NCBI GenBank assembly: GCA_023433925.1
Contig: JAEYTO010000041.1
Location: 7,953-71,952, forward strand
Source of the DNA: Pseudomonadota bacterium
Lineage (GTDB): Bacteria > Desulfobacterota > Desulfovibrionia > Desulfovibrionales > Desulfovibrionaceae
Direction of reading: 5' to 3'
Length of the DNA stretch: 64,000 nucleotides
The translations under genes and the position numbers were made by a program. The notes beneath the pieces are model-generated. The model saw only the letters and a list, made by a program, of their open reading frames with translations, was not told the origin of the DNA and did not search any database. Below, one piece after another: positions 32,705 to 40,393 of the stretch (positions are counted from its first letter, which is position 1; every line of letters begins with the position of its first letter).

Positions 32705-33382
32705 ATGCCCGACAGCCTGAACGCCATCCTCCAGGCCCTGCCCTACCTGCTCCAAGGCTCGCTGGTCACCATCGGGATCGTCATGGGCGCCATGGCGCTC
32801 GGCCTGGCGCTCGGTGTGCCCATGGCCGTGGCCCAGGTCTATGGCGGGCCTGTGACGCGCCTTGCCGCCGGGGCCTACGTGTGGTTCTTCCGCGGCGTTC
32901 CCATTCTCGTGCTCCTGTTCCTGTTCTACTTCGGACTGTTCAACATCATCGGCCTCAATCTGAGCGCCTTCGCCTCCGCGACGGTGGTCCTGGGCCTGAC
33001 CAGCGCGGCCTACCAGTCGCAAATTTTCCGCGGGGCCATGCTGTCGCTCCCCCAAGGCCAGCTCAAAGCGGCCAAGGCCTTGGGCATGAGCGACCTGACC
33101 GCCATCCGCTCCATCATCCTGCCCCAGGCCATGCGGCTGTCCATACCGGGTTGGTCCAACGAGTACTCCATCATCCTCAAGGACTCGGCCGTGGCCTTCG
33201 TGCTGGGCACCGCCGAGATCATGGCCCGCACGCACTTCGTGGCCTCGCGCACTTACGAGCACCTGCCGCTGTACATGACCGCCGCGGTCCTCTACTTCAT
33301 CCTGACCTGGTTCGGCGTGCGCGCCCTGCTCCGTCTGGAGCGCGCGGTGCGCATTCCGGGCTATGCCGTGCATCAAGGATAG
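32705..33382 (+). CDS. Polar amino-acid ABC transporter permease (HisM/GlnP type), first
   Basis: This 225-residue inner-membrane permease starts with SLNAILQALPYLLQGSLVTIG, as in the HisMQ family. The EAA loop that contacts the ATPase is visible as LKAAKALGMSDLTAIRSIIL (residues about 121-140). WFFRGVPILVLLFLFYFGLF is the usual helix 3 region. The start at 32705 has AAGGA just upstream, outside the repeat; the frame extending into the repeat is not used. It is three bases from the ATPase gene. Confidence 0.92.
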   Translation: MPDSLNAILQALPYLLQGSLVTIGIVMGAMALGLALGVPMAVAQVYGGPVTRLAAGAYVWFFRGVPILVLLFLFYFGLFNIIGLNLSAFASATVVLGLTSAAYQSQIFRGAMLSLPQGQLKAAKALGMSDLTAIRSIILPQAMRLSIPGWSNEYSIILKDSAVAFVLGTAEIMARTHFVASRTYEHLPLYMTAAVLYFILTWFGVRALLRLERAVRIPGYAVHQG

Positions 33383-33385
33383 CCA

Positions 33386-34192
33386 ATGTCCGACACGACC
33401 CAGCCGGTTCTGCGCATCGAGGGCGTCAGCAAACGCCTCGGCGGCAGGCAGATCCTCGACTCCGTCTCGCTCACGCTGCGCAAGGGCGAGCTCAAGGTGC
33501 TGATCGGGCCCTCGGGCGGGGGCAAAAGCACTCTCCTGCAATGCGTCAACCTGCTCATACAGCCGGATGCCGGCCAGGTCTGGCTCGACGGCCAGGAGGT
33601 GCACGTCTCGCGCAAGCGCGATCTGTACGCCTTCCGCCAGCAGGTGGGCATGATCTTCCAGGATTTCAATCTTTTCGACCATCTACGCGCGGTCGACAAC
33701 GTGGCCATCGCTCTGCGCAAGGTGCGCGGCTGGGGCCGCCGCCAGGCCCATGAACGCGCCATGGCCGAGCTGGAGCGCGTCGGGTTGGCCGACAAGGCCG
33801 ATCTCTATCCGGCCGAGCTGTCCGGCGGCCAGAAGCAGCGCGTGTCCATCGCCCGCGCCCTGGCCATGGACCCCAAGGTGCTCCTGCTCGACGAGCCCAC
33901 CTCGGCCTTGGACCCCGAGCTCGTGGGCGAGGTGCTCGAAGTCATCCGCAAGCTCGCGGCCGGCGGCATGACCATGCTCATGGCCACGCACCAGATGAGC
34001 TTCGCCCGCGCCCTGGCCCGTGAGATCCTGTTCATGGAGGGCGGCCGCATCATCGAGCAGGGCCCGCCGGCCACGCTCCTGGCCCCGGGCGCCGGCACGC
34101 GCACCCAGTCCTTCTGCACCCGCCTGTGGGACACGACCGAGCGCGAGCATCCGGTCGAGGCCTGCGGCACGGGCTCCCTCGGAGCGCGCTAA
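33386..34192 (+). CDS. Amino-acid ABC transporter ATP-binding protein (GlnQ/HisP type)
   Basis: This 268-residue ATPase powers the transporter. It has Walker A GPSGGGKST (residues about 39-47), Q-loop VGMIFQDFNLFDHL, signature LSGGQKQRVSIARAL, Walker B VLLLDEPTSALD and the switch His in MATHQMSFA. The C-terminus is about 20 residues longer than typical GlnQ, ending THGT-free in a loose Thr/Glu/Gly-rich tail (ACGTGSLGAR). It abuts the second permease gene with no gap (TAA then ATG). Confidence 0.94.
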   Translation: MSDTTQPVLRIEGVSKRLGGRQILDSVSLTLRKGELKVLIGPSGGGKSTLLQCVNLLIQPDAGQVWLDGQEVHVSRKRDLYAFRQQVGMIFQDFNLFDHLRAVDNVAIALRKVRGWGRRQAHERAMAELERVGLADKADLYPAELSGGQKQRVSIARALAMDPKVLLLDEPTSALDPELVGEVLEVIRKLAAGGMTMLMATHQMSFARALAREILFMEGGRIIEQGPPATLLAPGAGTRTQSFCTRLWDTTEREHPVEACGTGSLGAR

Positions 34193-34861
34193 ATGGACTT
34201 CGCGCCGTTCCTGACCGAGCAGATCATCCCGGCCTTCAACCGCGGGCTGGTCAACAGCATGCTGCTCATCGTGCCCTCGGCCGCCATGGGCATCGCGCTC
34301 GGCATCCTCGCCGGCACGGCGCGGGCCTTCGGCGGGCCGGCGCTCCGCAAGGCAGCGGCCTGGTACGCCGCCCTGTTCCGCGGAACGCCGCTGGTGGCCC
34401 AGCTGTTCATCTGGTACTTCGGCCTGCCCAACCTGGGCATCTACCTTTCGGCCTACTGGGCCTCGGTCATCGGCTTTGGCCTATGCAGCGGGGCCTATCA
34501 TTCCGAGTACATCCGCGGCGGCCTGCTCTCCATCCGCCGCGGGCAGCTCCTGGCGGCGCAGTCGCTCGGATTCTCCACCGCCGCGACCCTTCGCGCGGTC
34601 ATCCTCCCGCAGGCCTTCCGCCGGGCGCTGCCCGGCTGCGGCAACGAGATCGTCTACCTCATCAAGTACTCGTCGCTGGCCTACATCATCACCTTCATCG
34701 AGCTGACCGGAGAGGCCAAGATATTGGCCACGCGCCATTTCGAGTTCACCGAGGTTTTCCTGGTCGTCGGCGCTTACTACCTGGCCCTGGTCAGCCTGGC
34801 TACCTGGGGCCTGCGCGCCCTGGAGCGTAAACTGCACATCCCCGGCTTCGGCCGCGCCTGA
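34193..34861 (+). CDS. Polar amino-acid ABC transporter permease (HisQ type), second
   Basis: This 222-residue membrane permease is the partner of the permease at 32705. Features include the N-terminal FNRGLVNSMLLIVPSAAMGI, helix 3 region RGTPLVAQLFIWYFGLPNLG and EAA loop LLAAQSLGFSTAATLRAVIL (residues about 118-137). Two different permeases with one ATPase and one binding protein make a complete importer for a polar amino acid or related compound. The following oxidase and aminotransferase genes suggest the substrate or its products are catabolised. Confidence 0.92.
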   Translation: MDFAPFLTEQIIPAFNRGLVNSMLLIVPSAAMGIALGILAGTARAFGGPALRKAAAWYAALFRGTPLVAQLFIWYFGLPNLGIYLSAYWASVIGFGLCSGAYHSEYIRGGLLSIRRGQLLAAQSLGFSTAATLRAVILPQAFRRALPGCGNEIVYLIKYSSLAYIITFIELTGEAKILATRHFEFTEVFLVVGAYYLALVSLATWGLRALERKLHIPGFGRA

Positions 34862-34878
34862 GACAGGCCCACACAGCC

Positions 34879-36267
34879 ATGAAATACGAACCCATCGCCG
34901 AGGCAACCCTCGCGCGCATCCGCGCCGCTGTCGGCGGCGAATGCATCTTGCACGCGCCCGAGGCCCTGGAGCCCTATCACCGCGACGCATCCGAGCTGCG
35001 CCACGCGCCCGAGCTGGTCGCCCTGCCCACGACCACCGAGCAAGTCGCCAGGCTTCTCACCCTGGCCAACGAACTGCGCTTCCCGGTCACTCCACGCGGG
35101 GCAGGCACCGGCCTGGCCGGCGGCTGCCTGACGCCCCATGGCGGAGTGGTGCTCTCCCTGGAGCGCATGGACCGCATCCTGTCCATCGACGCGGACAACC
35201 TCGTGGCCGAGGTCGAGCCCGGCGTCATTACCCAGAGACTGCGCGAGGCGGCCAAGGCCAAGGGGCTGTTCTATCCGCCTGACCCGGCCGGCATGGACAA
35301 GTCGACCATCGGGGGCAACGCGGCCACCAACGCGGGCGGCCCGGCCTGCCTCAAGTACGGCGTCACGCGCGACTACGTTCTCGGCCTGACCGCCGTGCTC
35401 CCCACGGGCGAGATCATCCGCGCCGGCACACGCACGCGCAAGGGCGTCGTCGGCTACGACATGGCCCGGCTCATCGTGGGCTCCGAGGGCACGCTCGGCG
35501 TCATCACCGGCCTGACCCTCAAGCTCATTCCGCACCCCAAGGCCGTGGCCGGCATGGCCGCGGTCTTCCCGCGCATGACCGCGGCCATGCGCGCCGTGAG
35601 CGAGATCATGCGCCGGGGATTTCTGCCCTCGGCCCTGGAGTTCATGGACCACAAGTGCATTGGGCTCGTGCGCGACCTGCTGCCCTTCCCAGCGCCCGCC
35701 GGCGAAGCCGCCATGCTCGTCATCGAGTCCGACGGCGCGCCCGGTCAAGTCGAGGCCGAGATCAAGGCCATGGCCGAGGTCTGCACCCAGATGGGCGCGA
35801 CGGGCATCCTGCGCGCCCGCGACCAGGCCGAGTCCGGCCGGGTCTGGGCCGCGCGGCGGGCCGTGTCCTTGCGCATCCACGAGTCCGCGCCCATGTACAT
35901 GTCCGAGGACGTCGTGGTGCCCATCGGCCGCATCGCCGAGCTGGCCGCGGACCTGCCGGCCATCGAGGACCGCTTCGGCCTGACGGTCTATGCCTTCGGC
36001 CACGCGGGCGACGGGAACATCCATCTGAACATCACCGCTCCGGACACAAGCCTGAAGCCCCGCGCCGAGGAAGGCGCGCGGGCCATGCTGGCTCGCGTGC
36101 TGGAGCTTGGCGGGACCATCTCGGGCGAGCACGGCATCGGCGAGGCCAAGATGGGCTTCGTGCCCATGGAGCTCAGCCCTGTGTCCATGCGTTTGCAGAA
36201 GGGCATCAAGAGGCTCTTCGATCCGAACCTCATCCTCAATCCCGGCAAGCTGTTCGAGGATCTATGA
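34879..36267 (+). CDS. glcD: FAD-linked 2-hydroxy-acid oxidase (GlcD / D-lactate dehydrogenase type)
   Basis: This 462-residue flavoprotein of the PCMH-FAD family oxidises a D-2-hydroxy acid (glycolate, D-lactate or similar) to the 2-oxo acid, passing electrons to a quinone or Fe-S partner. The N-terminal FAD domain has TPRGAGTGLAGGCLTPHGG (about 71-89). The C-terminal domain has the His-containing FGHAGDGNIHLNI (about 373-385) and SGEHGIGEAKMGF (about 415). No GlcE/GlcF or Fe-S partner is adjacent. The stop overlaps the aminotransferase start by 4 bp, so the two activities are coupled, suggesting interconversion of hydroxy, oxo and amino acids. Confidence 0.9.
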   Translation: MKYEPIAEATLARIRAAVGGECILHAPEALEPYHRDASELRHAPELVALPTTTEQVARLLTLANELRFPVTPRGAGTGLAGGCLTPHGGVVLSLERMDRILSIDADNLVAEVEPGVITQRLREAAKAKGLFYPPDPAGMDKSTIGGNAATNAGGPACLKYGVTRDYVLGLTAVLPTGEIIRAGTRTRKGVVGYDMARLIVGSEGTLGVITGLTLKLIPHPKAVAGMAAVFPRMTAAMRAVSEIMRRGFLPSALEFMDHKCIGLVRDLLPFPAPAGEAAMLVIESDGAPGQVEAEIKAMAEVCTQMGATGILRARDQAESGRVWAARRAVSLRIHESAPMYMSEDVVVPIGRIAELAADLPAIEDRFGLTVYAFGHAGDGNIHLNITAPDTSLKPRAEEGARAMLARVLELGGTISGEHGIGEAKMGFVPMELSPVSMRLQKGIKRLFDPNLILNPGKLFEDL

Positions 36268-37463
36268 CCAGCCAGATGCCTCAGCGAACCAACGGACACC
36301 ATGCCAGCCGGCGCGTGCGCATGGTCGAAGTCTCGGCCACCAAGCTCATGCCCGTCATCGCCGCCCGCGTGGGCGGCTGCGTGTCCCTGGGCCAGGGCGT
36401 GCCCTCCTTCGCCACGCCGCCGCACGTCGTCGAGGCCGTGAGCCGCGCTCTGCGCGAGGACCCCTCGGCCGGCAAGTACTCGCTCCAGCCCGGCTTGCCG
36501 GCCCTGCGCCAAGCGGTCGCCGAAGGCCTTTCCCGCGACAAGGGTCTGGCCTACTCGCCCGAGACCGAGGTCGCGGTCACGGTCGGGGCCATGGAGGCCC
36601 TGCTGTGCGCCATGCTCGCCTTCGTGGACCGGGGCGACGAGGTCATCCTGCCCGCGCCCTGCTACGCCTCGCACATCGAGCAGGTGCAGCTCGCCGAGGG
36701 CCTGCCGGTCTTCGTGCCCCTTAAGGCTTCCGACTGGGGCCTGGATGCCGAAGCAGTGCGCAGGGCCATCACTCCGCGCACCAGAGCCATCGTGCTCTGC
36801 TCGCCCGGCAATCCCACGGGCGCGGTCTTCGCCGAGGAAGACCTGGCCGCAGTGTGCGCGCTGGCCGTGGAGCACGATCTCATCGTCATCTCCGACGAGA
36901 CATACGATTACGTGACCTACGGCCGATCCATGCCCGCCAGCCCGGCCACGCTGCCCGGCATGCGCGAGCGCACCGTGGTCATCAACTCCTTCTCCAAGAA
37001 GTACGCCCTCACGGGCTGGCGCGTGGGCTACATGGCCGCAGCCGAGCCGCTCATGGCCGACCTGCTCAAAATCCACGACGCCTCGGCCATCTGCGCGCCC
37101 ACACCCTCGCAGCACGCCGCGCTGGCGGGCCTGAACGGCCCGCGGTCCATCGCGGACGACATGCGCCAGGCCCTGGAACGCCGCCGCGAACTGTGCTGCC
37201 GCCGCCTGGACGAGCTTGGGGACTATTTCGATTACGTGGCCCCGCAAGGCGCGTTCTATGTCATGGCCCGCTACGGATTCACCGGCGCGTCGTCCATGGA
37301 GGTCGCAACAAGGCTCATCGAGGAGGCCCGCGTCATCACCATCCCCGGAGGCTCCTTCGGTCTAGGCGGCGAGGGCCACCTGCGGCTGTCCTTCGGCGGG
37401 GAGGAGCGGGAGATCGACGAGGCCTTCGAGCGCATCGGGCGCTGGGTTAAGAGGAAGCAGTAA
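36264..37463 (+). CDS. Class I/II PLP-dependent aminotransferase
   Basis: This 399-residue fold-type I aminotransferase, probably acting on aspartate, alanine or aromatic amino acids, has PNPTG-type segment CSPGNPTGAVF near residue 179, ISDETYDYVTYG near 209, and the PLP-lysine motif NSFSKKYALTGWRVGY (Lys245) with the conserved Arg in RLSFGGEE close to the C-terminus. The start overlaps the glcD stop (ATGA); the long upstream open frame is antisense-free but lies within glcD and is rejected. Together with glcD and the ABC importer it may form one catabolic unit. A strong terminator follows. Confidence 0.9.
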   Translation: MTSQMPQRTNGHHASRRVRMVEVSATKLMPVIAARVGGCVSLGQGVPSFATPPHVVEAVSRALREDPSAGKYSLQPGLPALRQAVAEGLSRDKGLAYSPETEVAVTVGAMEALLCAMLAFVDRGDEVILPAPCYASHIEQVQLAEGLPVFVPLKASDWGLDAEAVRRAITPRTRAIVLCSPGNPTGAVFAEEDLAAVCALAVEHDLIVISDETYDYVTYGRSMPASPATLPGMRERTVVINSFSKKYALTGWRVGYMAAAEPLMADLLKIHDASAICAPTPSQHAALAGLNGPRSIADDMRQALERRRELCCRRLDELGDYFDYVAPQGAFYVMARYGFTGASSMEVATRLIEEARVITIPGGSFGLGGEGHLRLSFGGEEREIDEAFERIGRWVKRKQ

Positions 37464-37470
37464 GACAATC

Positions 37471-37529
37471 GGGAAGGGCTCCGCCCTCCCCGAACCCCAC
37501 CCGCCAAGGGCCGAGGGCCCTTGGAACCC
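37471..37529. repeat. REP-like palindromic block, copy 1 of a 59-bp pair
   Basis: The block contains two hairpins (GGGAAGGGC/GCCCTCCC and CCAAGGGCC/GGCCCTTGG) and matches 54931-54989 with 6 differences in 59 bp. Both copies follow the end of a gene by 7-35 bases. Function unknown. Confidence 0.75.
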
Positions 37530-37535
37530 ATATTC

Positions 37536-37580
37536 GCGACAGCCGGTCAGGTGAGGACACCTGACCGGCTGTCGCTTTTT
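37536..37580 (+). terminator. Intrinsic terminator of the glcD-aminotransferase unit
   Basis: A perfect 18-bp stem (arms GCGACAGCCGGTCAGGTG and its complement at 37558-37575) with an AGGA tetraloop is followed by TTTTT. This is the strongest terminator in the window. Confidence 0.9.
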
Positions 37581-37670
37581 CAAAAGCCAGCGTGCCCAGG
37601 AAGTAGAATCGCTGAAACGCGACAGAAGGGGCAGACTGTCCGCCGCGCTTGGCGAAACGCCAGGAAACGC

Positions 37671-37736
37671 GGGGTGCAGGGGCCTGTGGCCCCTGCCGGG
37701 AGAGAGCCCGAGAGAGGGCGCGCAGCCCTCTCTCGG
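37671..37736. repeat. REP-like palindromic repeat, copy 2
   Basis: Two perfect hairpins: GCAGGGGCC / GGCCCCTGC (37676-37696) and CCGAGAGAGGGC / GCCCTCTCTCGG (37708-37736). The layout is shared with 13736-13778 and 52119-52182. It ends nine bases from the minus-strand stop of the PagL-like gene and might also terminate that transcript. Confidence 0.65.
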
Positions 37737-37744
37737 TTCATGCT

Positions 37745-38311
37745 TCAAAAATATGTTCCGAACATGAGCAGCAGCGAGTTGATCCCGGTGTTGTCCTCGT
37801 GCAGGCCGCCGTTGGAGACATGGTGACCGCGCAGACCGAGGAAGAGCGGCGGGCCGTCGTCGCGCAGGATATCCGCGCCGATGCCTGCCTGGGGATTGAA
37901 ATTGACGCGCAGACCCTGCCCTTCCACGCGAAAGTCCGTGTAGATGACGTGCATGCCGGCTTCGGCGTACGGCAGCAGATTCCCGGTGCGCAGCGACTCC
38001 AGGTAGTACTGGGCCATGATCCCGGCCGAGGTCACGGCGCGCCGCAACGGCCAGGTGGTCAGTCCGGCCGAGGCCTCGACCTTGAAGCGCAGCGGGGCCG
38101 GCGCGCGATGCGGCCAGACTGCGTCGTAATCGTACTGGATGAAGCCGTAGGCCAAGGCCAGCCCGATGTCCGAGTTGGGCGTATAGTTGTTGCCCATGGC
38201 CATGGCCGCACCGTAGCGCGTGGGCGCATGGTCCTGGGCCGGCTCGGCGGCAAAGGCATTCGCGAAGCCTAGCGCGAGCACTGCCAGCGTGACGAGCGCG
38301 CGGAAGGACAT
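37745..38311 (-). CDS. PagL-like outer-membrane lipid A deacylase (acyloxyacyl hydrolase family)
   Basis: This 188-residue protein has a signal peptide (MSFRALVTLAVLALGFANAFA), alternating amphipathic strands and a C-terminal Phe, as in small outer-membrane beta-barrels. The motif GHHVSNGGLHEDNTGIN (about 160-176) matches the His-Ser-Asn active-site pattern of PagL-type lipid A 3-O-deacylases. The gene lies one base downstream of a ketosynthase-like gene on the same strand, at the edge of the polyene/fatty-acid cluster, which suggests a role in the same envelope lipid pathway rather than only in lipid A remodelling; that is inference. Confidence 0.7.
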   Translation of the reverse strand: MSFRALVTLAVLALGFANAFAAEPAQDHAPTRYGAAMAMGNNYTPNSDIGLALAYGFIQYDYDAVWPHRAPAPLRFKVEASAGLTTWPLRRAVTSAGIMAQYYLESLRTGNLLPYAEAGMHVIYTDFRVEGQGLRVNFNPQAGIGADILRDDGPPLFLGLRGHHVSNGGLHEDNTGINSLLLMFGTYF

Positions 38312-38312
38312 G

Positions 38313-39389
38313 CTAGTCCCGATCCAAGGTCAGCAGCCCGTAGCTTCCGTCCGCGCCAAAGGTCAAACAACTCACGGGCCGGCCGTCCAGCGGCACGGGT
38401 TGCATGGCTCCGTCTTCGCCGGGGCCTGCCTGGAACATCCCGGAGTCCATGCTGACGGCCGCCGCCGCCAAGGCCAGGGCCGAAGCCGAGGGCAGGCTGC
38501 CGTAAGCCGGAGCGTAGGCCGCCACATCGCCCCGATGGTCGCGCAACAGGTCGGCATAGGCCGCGCCGCATGCCCTGTGGCCGTCGGCTCCCAGGATAAG
38601 GGGTCCGTCGGGCAGCGTCAGGCGCTCGCCGGACGCGAGCCTTCCCAAGCGGACATCCACGAGCGAACCGTAGCGGCCTTCGACGGCGGGCTCGGGCTCC
38701 AGAAGGAAGAAGGCCGCGCCTTCGCCGGCCTGGGCCGTATGCGCGCCGAAGTCTAACGGCCGTATTAGGTCGTGCGTCTCGGGGCCGAAATAGCGCTCGC
38801 GACAATAGGCCAGCACATCGCACCACTCGTCCACGGCGCCGAAGAGCACGCGCCTGGCGCGGCCCGCGGCGAGCATGGCCGCCGCGCTGGCCAGGGCCGA
38901 CTGGGCGGACAGCTCGAACTGACTCACGGTCAGGCTCGGGCCCGTGGCGCCGAGCACGATGGCGATATTGGCCGCCGCCGCATTGTGCACCGAGTTGGAG
39001 AAGTGCGTGGGCGAGGCGAGCTTGTCCTCCTGGGCCACGGAGTCCAGGAAGGCGAAGGTCGTGCGCAGCGCGCCCCAGCCCGAGGCCAGCACCACGGACA
39101 AGCCCTCGTTGGCGACCTTGTCCAGCGGGTCCAGGCCCGCGTCCTCCAGGGCCAGGCAAGCGCCCAGCAAAGCCAAGCGCGAGAAATGGTCGATGCGCCT
39201 GAGCAACCGTTTGGGCACGAAGCGCTCCAATTCGTCGCTGGAAGCCCGATGGTATGCTGGCGCGCGATCAGTATCCGGCCCGGATTTCCGCGCCGGCTCG
39301 CGGCCCCCGCTGGCCAGGGCCGTCTCCAGCGCCGTCCGTCCGACGCCAAAGCCGCCCACGGCGCCGACACCCTGCACTCTCAGGCGCAT
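38313..39389 (-). CDS. Ketosynthase-like protein lacking the catalytic cysteine (chain-length-factor-like)
   Basis: This 358-residue protein has the thiolase/ketosynthase fold: QGVGAVGGFGVG at the start, LALEDAGLDPLD near residue 79, SNSVHNAAAANIAIVLGATG (131-150) and GEGAAFFLLE. At the position of the nucleophilic Cys it reads VSQFELSAQSALASAA (155-170), with no Cys, and the His motifs are not recognisable. APE systems contain such a ketosynthase-like subunit that pairs with an active KS. ATG at 39389 has GGAGG upstream; longer versions to 39464 begin in unconserved sequence. It faces away from the main operon with the pagL-like gene. Confidence 0.75.
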   Translation of the reverse strand: MRLRVQGVGAVGGFGVGRTALETALASGGREPARKSGPDTDRAPAYHRASSDELERFVPKRLLRRIDHFSRLALLGACLALEDAGLDPLDKVANEGLSVVLASGWGALRTTFAFLDSVAQEDKLASPTHFSNSVHNAAAANIAIVLGATGPSLTVSQFELSAQSALASAAAMLAAGRARRVLFGAVDEWCDVLAYCRERYFGPETHDLIRPLDFGAHTAQAGEGAAFFLLEPEPAVEGRYGSLVDVRLGRLASGERLTLPDGPLILGADGHRACGAAYADLLRDHRGDVAAYAPAYGSLPSASALALAAAAVSMDSGMFQAGPGEDGAMQPVPLDGRPVSCLTFGADGSYGLLTLDRD

Positions 39390-39754
39390 GTGCGCCGCCT
39401 CCTCATGCATAATGATCCGTGGATTTGATGTGAACGTATCGCCGATGGGCCCTCCCAGAAGCACGCCTACAGACTGGGTCAGCCACGGACGACCGCTGGC
39501 CGCGGCAATGCCGCGTCATGCCGGCCGCCCGGCAGAGCGCCTTCGCGGCGCATCATCACTCCTTGGGCTCGGACTGGACAATACGCGATTCCCTCCCGCA
39601 GGGAAACGAGATAGTCGTTGCCTAAAAATCGTTAAACGGTTGAACTATTTTGTCCACCCGGCGGTTGTTGTATTTTGCAATCTGCCGTGATAGGTCTCGA
39701 CCGTTCTCACTCAACATCTAACACTGTTCGGACGCCTATCTTGCGGGAGGGTGT
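39390..39754. other. Divergent promoter region
   Basis: These 365 bases lie between the leftward ketosynthase-like gene and the rightward lipoprotein gene. The stretch 39600-39720 is distinctly AT-rich for this genome and probably carries the promoters for both directions. No confident -35/-10 pair or operator could be assigned, and no gene is supported. Confidence 0.45.
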
Positions 39755-40330
39755 ATGAAGTCCATTGCTCTGCTTCGCGTGGCTTTCCTCGCCTTGGCCC
39801 TGCTCGTCGCCGGCTGCGGCGGCAAGAACGTCGCCAGCGACCTGCCCGGCGGCGGTTTGGTCTACAACAAGTACAACATACATGCTTTCAAGGACCGCGC
39901 CGACATCAAGGCCAGCTACGCCAACTGGGTCGAGATCGGCATCGGCCAAATCGTCTACCCCCCGAACACGAAGTTCCAGGTCGGCGCCTGGAAGCGCGGA
40001 TTCCTGCTTACCAAGGTCGGCGGCGGAGAACAGATCTTCTTCGAATACGACGCCAAGCGCATGGGCATGAGCGTGTCCGAATACATCAAGCTCATCACCT
40101 CGCCCGCGCCCGTGAGCCTGGGCGGCCTGTCCAAGCTCGACCAGCAGGGCGTCAAGGAAGGCAAGGCCCTCAAGGGCATGAGCAAGACAGGCGTCATGAC
40201 CGCCCTGGGCTATCCGGCGGCTCATGCCACGCCGTCCATCAAGGACAACAAGTGGACCTACTGGCGCAATCGCTTCAAGACCATGGCCGTGACCTTCGAC
40301 GGGTCCGGCAAGGTCGTAGGCATCGACTAG
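39755..40330 (+). CDS. Lipoprotein with BamE/SmpA-like C-terminal part
   Basis: A 191-residue predicted lipoprotein: signal MKSIALLRVAFLALALLVAGC, lipobox LVAGC (Cys21). The first 110 residues of the mature protein are unfamiliar. The C-terminal part GMSKTGVMTALGYPAAHATP through WTYWRNRFKTMAVTFDGSGK resembles the SmpA/BamE/OmlA fold (G-M-[ST]-K-x-x-V, then W-x-Y-x-x-R). GGGAGGG precedes the ATG. It is followed by a terminator, so it is transcribed ahead of, and separately from, the fabG-led operon, but may belong to the same envelope function. Confidence 0.65.
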   Translation: MKSIALLRVAFLALALLVAGCGGKNVASDLPGGGLVYNKYNIHAFKDRADIKASYANWVEIGIGQIVYPPNTKFQVGAWKRGFLLTKVGGGEQIFFEYDAKRMGMSVSEYIKLITSPAPVSLGGLSKLDQQGVKEGKALKGMSKTGVMTALGYPAAHATPSIKDNKWTYWRNRFKTMAVTFDGSGKVVGID

Positions 40331-40347
40331 CCGCTGACGAGTATCCG

Positions 40348-40376
40348 GCCGGGGCCGTTCCAACGGCCCCGGCTTT
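40348..40376 (+). terminator. Intrinsic terminator after the BamE-like lipoprotein gene
   Basis: A 12-bp perfect stem GCCGGGGCCGTT / AACGGCCCCGGC with a CC tip is followed by TTT. It lies 17 bases after the stop codon. Confidence 0.6.
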
Positions 40377-40393
40377 CGGGTGAAAGGGAACCC

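Noticed and set aside
35655..36263. Upstream 203-codon extension of the aminotransferase frame
   Set aside because: It lies inside glcD in another frame; conserved aminotransferase sequence begins only after 36264, where an ATGA overlap provides a natural start.
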